Both the position numbers and the translations under genes were made by a program. The notes below the pieces were generated by a model. It saw nothing but the letters and a program-made list of their open reading frames with translations. It was not told the origin of the DNA and ran no database searches. Shown in pieces: positions 31,959 to 41,655 of a stretch of 64,000 nt of DNA. The DNA comes from Bacillota bacterium (GTDB lineage Bacteria > Bacillota > UBA5301 > JAMCQP01): positions 1 to 64,000 of the forward strand of contig JAMCQP010000071.1 of NCBI GenBank assembly GCA_023381695.1. The letters are read 5' to 3'. How positions within the stretch are numbered: position 1 is the stretch's first letter; the number at the start of each line of letters is the position of its first letter.

Positions 31959-31997
31959 CCAGGTCAGCCAGCCTTGCCACATCCGGGAGGATTTGAC

Positions 31998-33159
31998 GTG
32001 GCCGACAACGAGCGAATGTACTGGTTGGCTTTGCACCGCCTGGAGGGGATGGGAAGCCGCCGTTTCAGGTTGCTCCTCGATTTTTTCGGGAGCGCCGAAG
32101 CGGCCTGGAAAGCCGGGGAGCGCGCCTTGCGCCGGACGCCCGGCTTGTCCGAGGCTGTGGCGGATAAATTCGTGGATAAATTCATAGAATTACGCCGCCA
32201 TCTGGAGCCGGAAAGAGAGGAAGCCAGCCTGGCCGGGCTTGGGATCCGGCCATTGATCTGGCGGGATCGGGACTATCCGGTGCTATTGAAAGAGATCCAC
32301 GACCCGCCCCCCGTGCTGTATCTGAAAGGGAGCCTGCGGCCCGAGGACGCCGATGCGCTGGCGGTGGTCGGGACGCGGCAGGCCACAAGCCTGGGGCGGT
32401 ACGTCACCGAAGAGCTGGTCAAGCCGCTGGCTTCCGCGGGGATGGCCATTGTTAGCGGGCTGGCCCGAGGGATTGACACGGCGGCGCACACCGCCGCCCT
32501 GGCCGCCGGGGGAAGGACCATCGGCGTGCTGGCCTGTGGCCTGGATCAGGTCTACCCCAGGGAAAACCGGGGCCTGGCCGGCCGCATTGTGGAAAACGGC
32601 GCGCTGGTCTCCGAGTTTCCCCCGGCGACCCTGCCGTTTCCCGCAAATTTTCCGGCCAGAAACCGGATTATCAGCGGGCTGGCCCTGGGCACGCTGGTGG
32701 TGGAAGCGCCCTCTTCCAGCGGCGCCCTGATTACCGCGGGTTTTTCCCTGGAACAAAATCGAGAGGTCTTTGCGGTTCCCGGCGACCCTTTCCGGCGCAC
32801 CAGCAAGGGAACAAACGGTTTGATTAAGCAGGGGGCTAAACTGGTCGAGGATCATAATGATATATGGGAGGAGTTGAAACCTCTCCTCCAATTTCGCCGG
32901 GCCGGTGGCGCGCCAAAAAACGGATGGCGGCGGTCTCCCGATGGCCGGTTCCCAGCTTCGCCTGGATATGGAAAATAGCCAGGTGGCTTGTGATGCGGCG
33001 CGGGTCTTGCAAATTTTAGCCGATGCCCCGTTACATATCGATCTACTCGCTCAAAACAGTGGCCTGACCACTTCACGGGTCAGCGCCGCGCTGGTCTATC
33101 TCCAACTGACGGGAAAAGTTCAAGAACTGGATGGTAACATTTTTGCACGGAGGCCGTAG
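31998..33159 (+). pseudogene. dprA: DNA processing protein DprA, split by a +1 frameshift
   Basis: The first frame (31998-32978) encodes a SAM-like N-terminal domain and the Rossmann DprA domain (VVGTRQATSLGRYVTEEL, SGLARGIDTAAH, GLDQVYPREN, PARNRIISG), then runs into an unrelated end. The C-terminal winged-helix domain (DAARVLQILADAPLHIDLLAQNSGL, VQELDGN) continues in the next frame to 33159. Removing one A from AAAAAA at about 32915-32920 joins them into about 386 residues, the normal length of this form. GTG 31998 follows GGGAGG. DprA loads RecA on incoming single-stranded DNA. Confidence 0.85.
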
Positions 33160-33193
33160 ACTTGATCAGGGAAGCCCAGGGAGGTGGGTAACG

Positions 33194-33685
33194 ATGGAAA
33201 ATAAGGTGCGCGAAATCATCGCTTTTCTGATAGAGCACATCCTGGACAAAGACCGTGACGGCGGCGAAACGGGGGAAGACCGGGCGATACTTGACACGCT
33301 GCTGGCAAAAGGTTACACTCTTCCTGAGATAGCCATGGCATTTGCATTGATTTTTACCCCCGAGGAGAAAATAGAACCTGCCAATCAACCGATGCCGCGC
33401 GATGATCTGGCGGCCCGGCGGGTCTTCACGGACCTCGAACGGGTGAAAGTCCGGTTGGACGCCAGAAGCCTCCTGATCCAGCTGGCGCAGGAAGGACTGA
33501 TCGGAGCCCTGGAAATGGAAGAGATCATGCTGGAGGCGTCCATGATGCAGGTGGTGGAGGTAGGTGTCATGGAACTGAAGAGCATCTTGCAAAAAGTAAT
33601 CGTCGATGAACCCAGGGCATTGTTCCTTACCAGCATGCCCCAGTTCAGTTCATTGCTTGAGCGCGTTTCCGCGGTGAACAATTAG
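33194..33685 (+). CDS. Smg family (DUF494) protein
   Basis: A 163-residue mostly helical acidic protein: ENKVREIIAFLIEHILD at the start, LLAKGYTLPEIAMAFALIF, and LDARSLLIQLAQEGLIGALEMEEIM. Its location between dprA and topA matches the Smg/DUF494 family, which has no established function. ATG 33194 after GGGAGGTGGG; the open frame before it lies within the dprA tail. Confidence 0.85.
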   Translation: MENKVREIIAFLIEHILDKDRDGGETGEDRAILDTLLAKGYTLPEIAMAFALIFTPEEKIEPANQPMPRDDLAARRVFTDLERVKVRLDARSLLIQLAQEGLIGALEMEEIMLEASMMQVVEVGVMELKSILQKVIVDEPRALFLTSMPQFSSLLERVSAVNN

Positions 33686-33697
33686 ACAGACGGGGGT

Positions 33698-35815
33698 ATG
33701 CTTGTGCCAAACTCGCTGGTCATTGTGGAATCTCCCGCCAAAGCCAGGACCATAGGCAAGTTTCTCGGGCGAGGTTTTACGGTGAAAGCCTCGCTCGGCC
33801 ATGTCCGGGACCTTCCCCGCAGCCAGTTCGGCGTGGATGTTGAGGCTGGCTTTGAGCCGAAATATATCACCATCCGGGGAAAAGGGCCGATCGTCAAAGA
33901 ATTGCGCGAGGCGGCCAAAAAAGTGAAGAAGGTTTACCTGGCCACCGACCCCGACCGGGAAGGAGAAGCCATTTCGTGGCATCTGGCCCATCTCCTGGAT
34001 TTGAACGCTTCCGAGCCCTGCCGGATCGAATTTCACGAGATAACCAAAGGCGCAATCCAGGCCGCGGTCAAGAAGCCGCGCCGGATAGATGCCGATCTGG
34101 TGAACGCCCAGCAGGCCCGGCGAATTTTGGACCGGGTGGTGGGCTATGGCTTGAGCCCGCTTCTGTGGCAGAAGGTGAGGCGGGGGCTGAGCGCGGGGCG
34201 GGTGCAGTCCGTGGCGGTGCGCCTCATCTGCGACCGGGCCCGGGAGATCGAGGCTTTTGTTCCGGTGGAGTACTGGTCGATTGCGGCCCATCTTTTGCCG
34301 CCGGAGCAGGAGAGTATCCAGGGCGGGAGCGGGGCCTTCGAGGCCAGGCTGACACTGTATAACGGCGAAAAGATCGAGTTGCCGGACAAGGCCGCCGTGG
34401 ATAAAGTGCTGGCGGCGCTGGCGGGTAAAAACTTCCGGGTGAGCGAGGTGCGCCGCAAGGAGAGGCGGCGTTATCCGGCCCCGCCGTTTATCACCAGCAG
34501 CCTGCAGCAGGAGGCATCGCGCAAGCTTGGCTTTTCGGCCCGCAAGACCATGCAGATCGCCCAGCAGCTCTACGAAGGGCTGGAGGTGGGCGAGGAAGGT
34601 TCAGTGGGCCTGATCACCTACATGCGGACCGACGCCACCCGGGTTGCCGCGGAGGCGCAGGAAGCCACCCGGCAATTTGTCGCGGCGGAGTACGGCAAAC
34701 CCTTCGTACCGCCGGAGCCACCCAGGTACAAGAGCAAGGCGGGAGCCCAGGGGGCCCACGAGGCTGTCCGGCCCACCAGCGTGCATCGCACGCCGGAGGC
34801 GGTGAAGAGGTTTCTCAAGCGGGATCAGTACCGCCTGTACCGCCTGATCTGGGAGCGTTTCGTGGCCAGCCAGATGGCGCCCGCGGTGCTGGACACCCTG
34901 ACCATGGACATCGAGTCCGTAGGGTTTACCTTCCGGGTCACAGGGTCGGTGGTCAAGTTTCCCGGGTTCATGAAGGTCTATACCGAGTCCAGGGACGATC
35001 AGGAGCAGGACGAGGGTGGGCTTTTGCCTGAACTTGCGGAAGGGACGGCTTTAAAACTGGTCAAACTCGACCCCAAACAGCATTTCACCCAACCGCCCCC
35101 CAAATACACCGAGGCGATGCTGGTCAAATCCCTGGAGGAACTGGGCATCGGCCGGCCAAGCACCTACGCTCCCACCATCGACACCATTCAAAAACGCGGG
35201 TATGTTCAACTGCTGGAGAAGCGGTTTGAACCCACGGAACTGGGATTCATCGTGGTGGATCTGCTGAAGGAGTTCTTCCCGGAGATCATCGACGTGGAAT
35301 TCACGGCCTCCATGGAGGCCAAGCTGGATGAGGTGGAAGAGGGGGAGCGGGATTGGGTCGAGGTCTTGAAGGAATTCTATACTCCTTTCGCCCGGACCCT
35401 GGAACAGGCCAGGGAAGAGATCGGCGAGGTCCAGCTGCGGGATGAGGAGACCGATGAGGTTTGCGAATTATGCGGCCGCAAGATGGTGATCAAGCAGGGA
35501 CGATACGGGAGGTTCCTGGCCTGCCCCGGCTTTCCCGAGTGCAAGAACACCAAACCCATTTATAAAGAGGTCGGGGTCCCTTGCCCGCTCTGCGGCGGGC
35601 CGATTGTGGAGCGGAGGAGCAAGCGGGGCCGGATCTTCTACGGCTGCAAGAATTACCCCGAGTGCGATTTTGTGAGCTGGAACCGCCCCGTGCCCAAGAA
35701 CTGCCCCAAATGCGGGCATTTTCTGGTGGCCAAGCGCCGGCAGGGCCAGGAAGAGCATGTCTGTTCCAACGAAGCTTGCGGTTACCGCGAGAAAGCCGCC
35801 CCACAGGAGGATTGA
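33698..35815 (+). CDS. topA: DNA topoisomerase I
   Basis: A 705-residue type IA topoisomerase. Toprim domain ([33 protein letters not shown]), active-site tyrosine in GLITYMRTD, and two to three C-terminal zinc ribbons ([40 protein letters not shown]). It relaxes negative supercoils. ATG 33698 after ACGGGGGT; GTG 33704 possible. The trmFO ribosome binding site lies in its last codons. Confidence 0.97.
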   Translation: MLVPNSLVIVESPAKARTIGKFLGRGFTVKASLGHVRDLPRSQFGVDVEAGFEPKYITIRGKGPIVKELREAAKKVKKVYLATDPDREGEAISWHLAHLLDLNASEPCRIEFHEITKGAIQAAVKKPRRIDADLVNAQQARRILDRVVGYGLSPLLWQKVRRGLSAGRVQSVAVRLICDRAREIEAFVPVEYWSIAAHLLPPEQESIQGGSGAFEARLTLYNGEKIELPDKAAVDKVLAALAGKNFRVSEVRRKERRRYPAPPFITSSLQQEASRKLGFSARKTMQIAQQLYEGLEVGEEGSVGLITYMRTDATRVAAEAQEATRQFVAAEYGKPFVPPEPPRYKSKAGAQGAHEAVRPTSVHRTPEAVKRFLKRDQYRLYRLIWERFVASQMAPAVLDTLTMDIESVGFTFRVTGSVVKFPGFMKVYTESRDDQEQDEGGLLPELAEGTALKLVKLDPKQHFTQPPPKYTEAMLVKSLEELGIGRPSTYAPTIDTIQKRGYVQLLEKRFEPTELGFIVVDLLKEFFPEIIDVEFTASMEAKLDEVEEGERDWVEVLKEFYTPFARTLEQAREEIGEVQLRDEETDEVCELCGRKMVIKQGRYGRFLACPGFPECKNTKPIYKEVGVPCPLCGGPIVERRSKRGRIFYGCKNYPECDFVSWNRPVPKNCPKCGHFLVAKRRQGQEEHVCSNEACGYREKAAPQED

Positions 35816-35817
35816 CC

Positions 35818-37128
35818 TTGCCGCCCGGGATTACGATTATCGGCGCCGGCCTGGCCGGGAGCGAAGCGGCCTGGCAGGCCGCCCGCCGCGGGATTTCAGT
35901 CAAGCTGCACGAGATGCGCCCGGGAAAGACAACCCCGGCCCACCATACCGGCCTCTTTGCGGAGTTGGTCTGCAGCAATTCGCTGCGGGCCAATAATCTT
36001 GAAAACGCCGTGGGCCTCCTGAAAGAGGAGATGCGCCGGATGGATTCGCTTGTCATCCGCTGCGCCGACTCTAGCACTGTTCCGGCCGGCGGCGCCCTGG
36101 CCGTGGACCGCCGCGGGTTTTCCGGGGCCGTCACCGCCGCCCTGAGAGATCACCCGCGGGTCGAGGTAATCAATACGGAATGCCACGAGATTCCACCCGA
36201 AGGGGTGGTGATTGTCGCCACCGGCCCCCTCACCTCCCCCGCGCTCTCGGAGGCCATCAGCCGGCTTACTGGTTCGGATTACTTCTACTTTTTTGACGCG
36301 GCCGCGCCCATCGTCACGGCGGAGAGCGTGGACGCGGAACGCGCCTTCTGGGCGTCGCGGTACGGGCGCGGGGAGGCGGACTACCTGAACTGCCCCCTGG
36401 AGCCCAAGGAGTATCAGGCCTTCTGGGAGGCGCTGGTTCATGCCGAACGGGCGCCGCTGGAGGCCCCGGACCGCCTGGTATATTTTGAAGGGTGTCTGCC
36501 CGTGGAGGTCATCGCCGAACGCGGGCCGGAAACGCTGCTCTTCGGCCCCATGAAACCGGTGGGCCTCATCGACCCCGCCACCGGCCGCCAGCCCCACGCG
36601 GTGGCGCAACTACGGCGGGAAGACCGGGAGGGCCAGCTTTTAAACCTGGTGGGGTTCCAAACCCGTCTCAAATGGGGTGAACAGGAGCGGGTCTTCCGGA
36701 TGATCCCCGCTTTAGCCAACGCCGAGTTTGTCAGGTTCGGGGTGATGCACCGGAACAGCTTCATCAATTCCCCCCGCCTGCTTTTGCCCACCTACCAGCT
36801 GAAGGCCGATCCGCGGCTCTTCTTCGCCGGGCAGCTCACCGGCGTGGAAGGTTATGTGGAATCCGCCGCGTCTGGCCTGGTGGCCGGCCTGAATGCCGCC
36901 AGGCACGTCCTTGGGGAACCGCCCCTGGAGTTCCCGGCGGAGACGATGCTGGGGGCGTTGCCGGCCTACATCACCTCGGCGGCGCCCGACAATTTTCAGC
37001 CCCTGCACGCCAACTTCGGCCTGGTCCCGCCCCTTGGGGCCCGTTTGCGCTCCAAGAAGGTCAAAAACCGGGCACTGTCCGAGAGGGCTTTAGCGATCCT
37101 GGAACGTTTTATGAAAATTATAAATTGA
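35818..37128 (+). CDS. trmFO: tRNA (m5U54) methyltransferase TrmFO, folate/FAD dependent
   Basis: A 436-residue flavoprotein: FAD-binding [15 protein letters not shown] at the start, [24 protein letters not shown] with the conserved Cys, [11 protein letters not shown] and [16 protein letters not shown]. It methylates U54 in tRNA using methylene-tetrahydrofolate. TTG 35818 is chosen because AGGAGG (35805-35810) precedes it; the frame is open back to 35581 only as a shadow of topA. Unlike Bacillus, no xerC/codV follows. Confidence 0.95.
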   Translation: MPPGITIIGAGLAGSEAAWQAARRGISVKLHEMRPGKTTPAHHTGLFAELVCSNSLRANNLENAVGLLKEEMRRMDSLVIRCADSSTVPAGGALAVDRRGFSGAVTAALRDHPRVEVINTECHEIPPEGVVIVATGPLTSPALSEAISRLTGSDYFYFFDAAAPIVTAESVDAERAFWASRYGRGEADYLNCPLEPKEYQAFWEALVHAERAPLEAPDRLVYFEGCLPVEVIAERGPETLLFGPMKPVGLIDPATGRQPHAVAQLRREDREGQLLNLVGFQTRLKWGEQERVFRMIPALANAEFVRFGVMHRNSFINSPRLLLPTYQLKADPRLFFAGQLTGVEGYVESAASGLVAGLNAARHVLGEPPLEFPAETMLGALPAYITSAAPDNFQPLHANFGLVPPLGARLRSKKVKNRALSERALAILERFMKIIN

Positions 37129-37131
37129 ATC

Positions 37132-37163
37132 TTGCATAATCCCAGGTCTTATGTTAGTATAAT
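37132..37163 (+). promoter_or_regulatory. possible promoter for hslVU-codY
   Basis: A perfect TATAAT at 37158-37163 in A+T-rich DNA 31 bp before hslV. The best -35 (TTGCAT, 37132-37137) lies 20 bp away, longer than optimal, so strength is uncertain. Confidence 0.45.
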
Positions 37164-37193
37164 GAAGGGCAATCAGGCCGGGAGGCTGATAGG

Positions 37194-37727
37194 ATGTTTC
37201 AGGCGACAACCATCGTTGCGGTGCGCCAGAATGGGAAGAGCGCCATGGCCGGCGACGGGCAGGTAACCTTTGGCGAACGCACGGTGATGAAGCACCGGGC
37301 GAAAAAGGTCCGGCGAATTTATAACGGGCAGGTGCTGGCCGGGTTTGCCGGGTCCGCCGCAGATGCTTTCACCCTCTTTGAGAAGTTTGAAGCCAAACTG
37401 GAGGAGTATCACGGCAATCTGCCCAGGGCGGCGGTGGAGCTGGCCAAGGAATGGCGCACCGATAGGGTGTTGCGCCGGTTGGAGGCGTTGCTTATCGTAG
37501 TTGATCAGGAACACATGCTGGTGATCTCGGGAACCGGAGATGTCATCGAGCCGGATGAACCAATTACCGCCATCGGCTCCGGGGGGCCGTATGCTCTGGC
37601 GGCGGCCAGGGCGCTCGCCAAGCACACCAACCTGGCCGCCCGGGAGATTGCCGAAGAGGCGATGCACATCGCCGCCTCGATCTGCATCTACACCAACGAT
37701 GAGTTGACGGTGGAGGAGATCGAGTAA
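37194..37727 (+). CDS. hslV: ATP-dependent protease peptidase subunit HslV (ClpQ)
   Basis: A 177-residue proteasome-like peptidase that docks on HslU. The family core starts [23 protein letters not shown]; here it is preceded by Met-Phe-Gln-Ala, so the nucleophile Thr5 would be exposed only after removal of a four-residue propeptide. The [22 protein letters not shown] and ICIYTNDE motifs are intact. ATG 37194 follows GGGAGGCTG. Confidence 0.95.
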   Translation: MFQATTIVAVRQNGKSAMAGDGQVTFGERTVMKHRAKKVRRIYNGQVLAGFAGSAADAFTLFEKFEAKLEEYHGNLPRAAVELAKEWRTDRVLRRLEALLIVVDQEHMLVISGTGDVIEPDEPITAIGSGGPYALAAARALAKHTNLAAREIAEEAMHIAASICIYTNDELTVEEIE

Positions 37728-37806
37728 TCCCAGGCCGGCCGAAAGAGCAAGAGTCAAGGTCGGGAGAAACCAGATAGAGCACAGATCGAGGGGGATCGGT
37801 GAATTG

Positions 37807-39213
37807 ATGGAATTTACGCCACGGCAGATCGTCGTCGAGCTTGATAAGTACATTATCGGGCAACAGAAGGCCAAACGTTCGGTGGCTGTGGCTTTGCGGA
37901 ACCGCTTTCGGCGGCGCCGGCTGGATCCGGTGATCCGCGACGAGGTTATGCCCAAAAACATCCTGATGATCGGCCCCACCGGGGTGGGCAAGACGGAGAT
38001 TGCCCGCCGGCTGGCAAGGCTGGCGGATGCGCCTTTTATCAAGGTGGAGGCCACCAAGTTCACGGAAGTGGGCTATGTTGGACGGGATGTGGAATCCATC
38101 GTTCGTGATCTGGTGGAATTCAGCATCCGGATGGTCAAGAGCGAGCGCGTGGCCAATGTGGCCGAAAAAGCTGAGCAGATGGCGGAGGAGCGCCTGGTGG
38201 AAGTCCTGGCGCCCATTCCCAGGAAGGAAAAGAATTTAAACCCGCTCACGGCCCTGTTCAATATGGAATTCGGCCAGCGCACCCGGGAGGATGACGAAGT
38301 TCACGAGGAGCAAGTGCGCGTGGCAAAGGGCCAGCAAGAGACGCTCCGGCGGGCATTGGCCCGGGGCGAGCTTGAAAACCAGGTGGTGGAGATTGAGGTC
38401 GACGACGCCAGGCCCTCCATGCTGGAGATCTTTACCGGCTCCGGGGTGGAAGAGATGGGGGTAAACCTTCAGGAACTGCTGGGCGGCATGGTGCCGAAGC
38501 GAAAGAAGAAGCGGAGGGTGACGGTTGCCGAGGCCCGCAAGATCCTGGCGCAGGAGGAAGCGCAGAAGCTCATCGACATGGACGAGGTGACCACCGAGGC
38601 CGTTGCTCGCGCCGAATCCGCCGGAATCGTTTTTGTGGACGAGATCGACAAGATTGCGGGGCGGGAGTCCGGCGCGGGGCCCGACGTCTCCCGGGAAGGG
38701 GTCCAGAGGGACATCCTTCCGATCGTGGAGGGCTCCACGGTGATGACGAAGTATGGGCCGGTGAAGACGGATCACATGCTGTTTATCGCCGCCGGCGCCT
38801 TTAACGTGGCCAAACCGTCCGACCTGATTCCCGAATTGCAAGGGCGGTTCCCGATCCGGGTGGAACTGGAGAGCTTGACGGAGGAAGATTTTTGCCGGAT
38901 CCTCACCGAACCCCAGAATGCCCTGGTCAAGCAATACATCGCCTTGCTGGCGACCGAAGGGGTCGAGGTGACTTTTACCGACGACGCCATCGGAGCCCTC
39001 GCCAGGGCGGCGTTCCAGGTCAACGAGCGGACCGAAAATATCGGGGCGCGCCGCCTGCACACCATCATGGAGAAGCTTTTGGAGGATCTCTCGTTTGAGG
39101 CGCCGGATCTGCCCGGGGCGGGCAACCGGGCGGTCAGGATTGATGCCCATTATGTGGAAGAGAAGCTTGGCTCCATTGTGAAAAGCGAAGATTTGAGCCG
39201 GTTTATCCTGTAG
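37807..39213 (+). CDS. hslU: HslU (ClpY) AAA+ unfoldase subunit
   Basis: A 468-residue ATPase: [17 protein letters not shown], Walker [16 protein letters not shown], the GYVG pore motif in [11 protein letters not shown]-domain insertion (about residues 110-240), Walker [11 protein letters not shown], and the C-terminal tail ending RFIL that inserts in HslV pockets. ATG 37807 preferred over TTG 37804. It forms an operon with hslV (79 bp gap) and codY. Confidence 0.96.
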   Translation: MEFTPRQIVVELDKYIIGQQKAKRSVAVALRNRFRRRRLDPVIRDEVMPKNILMIGPTGVGKTEIARRLARLADAPFIKVEATKFTEVGYVGRDVESIVRDLVEFSIRMVKSERVANVAEKAEQMAEERLVEVLAPIPRKEKNLNPLTALFNMEFGQRTREDDEVHEEQVRVAKGQQETLRRALARGELENQVVEIEVDDARPSMLEIFTGSGVEEMGVNLQELLGGMVPKRKKKRRVTVAEARKILAQEEAQKLIDMDEVTTEAVARAESAGIVFVDEIDKIAGRESGAGPDVSREGVQRDILPIVEGSTVMTKYGPVKTDHMLFIAAGAFNVAKPSDLIPELQGRFPIRVELESLTEEDFCRILTEPQNALVKQYIALLATEGVEVTFTDDAIGALARAAFQVNERTENIGARRLHTIMEKLLEDLSFEAPDLPGAGNRAVRIDAHYVEEKLGSIVKSEDLSRFIL

Positions 39214-39266
39214 ACGGACCGGGCTTATCCGAATCCCGCAAGAAATGACAATATTAAGGAGGACCC

Positions 39267-40052
39267 ATGATGAGGAACTTATTGGCAAAAACACGCAACA
39301 TTAACAGGTTGATCCAGAATGCGGCTGGACAAGCTGTCAATTTTAACGAGATGGCAACGGTGCTCAGCGACGTGATCGCCTGCAATGTCTACCTGGTCAG
39401 CAAGAAAGGCAAAGTTTTGGGCCATGCCCTGATGGGAGGCTTTGAATGTGAGGTCATCGAGCAGGAAGTGGTGGAAAAGGGCGCTTTTCCCGATGAGTAC
39501 AACCAGAAGCTCCTGAGGATCAGCGATACCTCACCCAACCTGAAAGCGGAGCACGGCCGGTGCGTCATCGTGGATACCACCTGCCTCTTTAACGATAAAC
39601 TCACCACCATCGTCCCCGTCAACGCCGGCGGGGAACGGCTGGGCACCCTGGTTTTGGCCCGGTTCAAAGATTCTTTTACGGATGAAGACCTGATCCTGGC
39701 CGAATATGGCGCGACCGTGGTGGGGATGGAGATCCTGCGCGCCAAGAGCGAGCGGATCGAAGAGGAGGCCCGCAAGAAGGCCGCCGTCCAGATCGCCCTG
39801 GCGACGCTCTCCTACTCGGAACTGGAGGCCATTGAGCATATCTTCGAGGAGCTCAACGGCGACGAGGGGCTTTTAGTGGCCAGCAAGATCGCCGACAGGG
39901 TCGGGATCACCCGGTCGGTGATTGTCAACGCCCTCCGGAAGTTCGAAAGCGCCGGGGTGATCGAATCCCGTTCGCTGGGGATGAAGGGCACCTTCATCCG
40001 GATCCTCAACGATCACCTGTTGGAGGAGCTCAAGCGAATGACTTCGCGGTAA
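39267..40052 (+). CDS. codY: global transcriptional regulator CodY
   Basis: A 261-residue GTP- and branched-chain-amino-acid-sensing repressor. N-terminal GAF domain ([13 protein letters not shown], then DEYNQKLL) and C-terminal winged helix ([29 protein letters not shown]) that contacts DNA. The position hslU-codY-flgB is the same as in Bacillus. ATG 39267 follows TTAAGGAGGA. In Firmicutes CodY represses motility and other adaptive genes; whether it binds the adjacent flagellar promoter is not visible. Confidence 0.96.
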   Translation: MMRNLLAKTRNINRLIQNAAGQAVNFNEMATVLSDVIACNVYLVSKKGKVLGHALMGGFECEVIEQEVVEKGAFPDEYNQKLLRISDTSPNLKAEHGRCVIVDTTCLFNDKLTTIVPVNAGGERLGTLVLARFKDSFTDEDLILAEYGATVVGMEILRAKSERIEEEARKKAAVQIALATLSYSELEAIEHIFEELNGDEGLLVASKIADRVGITRSVIVNALRKFESAGVIESRSLGMKGTFIRILNDHLLEELKRMTSR

Positions 40053-40077
40053 ACAGGCAAATATATTGACACAGAGC

Positions 40078-40112
40078 GGCCCGAAAGGCGGAAAAGCCTT
40101 CCGGGCCTTTTT
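40078..40112 (+). terminator. intrinsic terminator after codY
   Basis: GGCCCGAAAGGC (40078-40089), loop, GCCTTCCGGGCC (40096-40107), one mismatch, then TTTTT. It separates the hslVU-codY unit from the flagellar operon. Confidence 0.9.
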
Positions 40113-40136
40113 GTCGCCCATACAGGCATTCTAATA

Positions 40137-40166
40137 TGGAGGAACCATAGTAGATCTGCTCCTCCA
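40137..40166 (+). promoter_or_regulatory. inverted repeat upstream of the flagellar promoter
   Basis: TGGAGGA (40137-40143) and TCCTCCA (40160-40166), perfect seven-base arms around a 16-base centre with a short AGATCT palindrome. It sits 9 bp before the -35 of the sigma-D-like site and may be a regulator-binding dyad. Confidence 0.45.
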
Positions 40167-40175
40167 AATAGACGT

Positions 40176-40202
40176 TAATCTTTCCTTTCCCTTCGCCGAA
40201 TA
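40176..40202 (+). promoter_or_regulatory. sigma-D (FliA, sigma-28) type flagellar promoter
   Basis: TAAT (40176-40179), exactly 15 bp, then GCCGAATA (40195-40202), compared with the consensus TAAA-N15-GCCGATAA (3 of 4 and 6 of 8 bases). It is followed by about 75 bp of leader before flgB. This suggests that at least part of the operon is under sigma-28; a sigma-A promoter was not found here. Confidence 0.6.
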
Positions 40203-40276
40203 TCATAGGGAATCTGTATGAGTATTTGGTTCAGGCAAGGTTGCCTGGCCGGTCCAGACGTGGGAGGCGAAGGTAG

Positions 40277-40702
40277 ATGAGTTTGGAATTCTTTTCCAGC
40301 GTGGCCGACAAGTTTTTGCGCAAGGGGTTGGATACCGCCGCCTTGCGCCACCAGGTCATCTCAAACAACCTGACCAATGTGGACACCCCACGTTTCAAGC
40401 GCTCGGAAGTGCGTTTTGAGGACGCCCTGCGAGCCGCCATGACGCCGGAACCACCGGGGTTGCCGATGGAGATCACCAATCCCAGGCATCTGGAGCCTCA
40501 AAAAAAGCCTTCGTTTACCGAAGTGCAGCCCGAGGTGGTTGAGATCAGGGAAACCACCGGTCGCCTGGACGGCAACAACGTGGACATCGATTCGGAGATG
40601 GCGCATCTGGCCGAAAACACGTTGCTTTATAACACCATGGCGCAACTGGTTTCCAAACGTCTGGGAATTCTTCGGTCTGTGATCAACGAAGGGAGAAGGT
40701 AA
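40277..40702 (+). CDS. flgB: flagellar basal-body rod protein FlgB
   Basis: A 141-residue proximal rod subunit. Family features: LRHQVISNNLTNVDTPRFKRSEVRFEDAL near the N-terminus and NNVDIDSEMAHLAENTLLYNTMAQLVSKRLGILRSVI at the C-terminus. ATG 40277 after GGAGGCGAAGG. First gene of the flagellar operon. Confidence 0.95.
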   Translation: MSLEFFSSVADKFLRKGLDTAALRHQVISNNLTNVDTPRFKRSEVRFEDALRAAMTPEPPGLPMEITNPRHLEPQKKPSFTEVQPEVVEIRETTGRLDGNNVDIDSEMAHLAENTLLYNTMAQLVSKRLGILRSVINEGRR

Positions 40703-40703
40703 G

Positions 40704-41183
40704 ATGGGCATTTTTCGGGCGATCGAGACAAGCGCTTCCGGATTGACGGCGGAAAGGCTCCGCCTGGATATTATTGCGAACAATATTGCCAATGCGAATA
40801 CCACGCGGACGGCGGAAGGCGGGCCATACCGGCGGCAGATGCCGGTCTTCGCCGCGCGGGAAAAGGTGCCGGCCCGCAATGGATTCGCGTTTCCGCCCTC
40901 GCCCTTTGAAAGGATGCTGGAAAAGGCCCGGGGAGTTGCGCAAGAGGCCGGCGAAGGGGTCAGGGTGGTGGGGATCATCAAGGATTCGACGCCGCCCCGG
41001 CGGGTGTATGATCCGGCCCATCCGGATGCGGATGCGCAGGGCTACGTTTCCATGCCCAACCTCGATATCGTGACCGAGATGGTGGATATGATCTCCGCCT
41101 CTCGGGCTTATGAGGCAAATGTGACGGCGATTAACGAGGCCAAACAGATGGCCATGAAGGCCCTGGAGATCGGGCGTGGTTAA
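40704..41183 (+). CDS. flgC: flagellar basal-body rod protein FlgC
   Basis: A 159-residue rod protein: AIETSASGLTAERLRLDIIANNIANANTTRT is the signature, and the C-terminal helix VTEMVDMISASRAYEANVTAINEAKQM is present. It starts one base after the flgB stop, with GGGAGAAGG inside flgB, and is translated in tandem. It joins FlgB and FlgF/G in the rod. Confidence 0.96.
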   Translation: MGIFRAIETSASGLTAERLRLDIIANNIANANTTRTAEGGPYRRQMPVFAAREKVPARNGFAFPPSPFERMLEKARGVAQEAGEGVRVVGIIKDSTPPRRVYDPAHPDADAQGYVSMPNLDIVTEMVDMISASRAYEANVTAINEAKQMAMKALEIGRG

Positions 41184-41312
41184 TAAAAACCGATTGTGTA
41201 CGGTGGTGTCGGTGAGTGTCGGAAGAAAGCTGGTCGAGGACCGGGAGCGGCCAAAGCTCTGCGGGCAAGACCAGGGAGGGCGGAAAGCAGAACGGACACA
41301 GGAGGGGAAACA

Positions 41313-41630
41313 ATGGATGCCGGTAGAGTAGATAATCTGAAGCTGGACGTTTTTCCTTTGAAGGTGGGCGCTTCGCCCCGCGAGGCTGAGGAGCCTGACG
41401 GGAAAGGAGCGGTTTCTTTCGCAGGTATGCTTAAGGCTGCGCTGGGCGAGGTCAACGACCTTCAACGCAAAGCGGAAGAAGGGGCGACTCAGTTGGTGAC
41501 CGGTGATGCTTCCAACTTGCACCAGGTGATGATTGCCACCGAGGAGGCCAATATTGCCCTTCAATTTACCATGGCAATCCGCAACAAGATCCTCGACGCT
41601 TATACGGAAATCATGCGCATGCAAGTATGA
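41313..41630 (+). CDS. fliE: flagellar hook-basal body complex protein FliE
   Basis: A 105-residue protein linking the MS ring to the rod. The C-terminal half has the family core (SFAGMLKAALGEVNDLQ, VMIATEEANIALQFTMAIRNKILDAYTEIMRMQV). ATG 41313 follows CACAGGAGGGG; the frame extends to 41196 but that part is unrelated to FliE. A 130-bp spacer separates it from flgC with no clear signal. Confidence 0.95.
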   Translation: MDAGRVDNLKLDVFPLKVGASPREAEEPDGKGAVSFAGMLKAALGEVNDLQRKAEEGATQLVTGDASNLHQVMIATEEANIALQFTMAIRNKILDAYTEIMRMQV

Positions 41631-41655
41631 CCGCTAGCACGATGAGGTGAAGCAG

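Noticed and set aside
32905-33159. Separate small winged-helix gene after dprA
   Set aside because: Its sequence is the normal C-terminal domain of DprA and the junction is at an A6 tract; no ribosome binding site precedes it.
35581-35817. In-frame upstream extension of trmFO
   Set aside because: It lies wholly inside topA, lacks family similarity, and AGGAGG plus TTG at 35818 explains the start.
41184-41312. Small gene upstream of fliE (frame from 41196)
   Set aside because: It is an extension of the fliE frame without family similarity; a strong CACAGGAGGGG lies just before ATG 41313.
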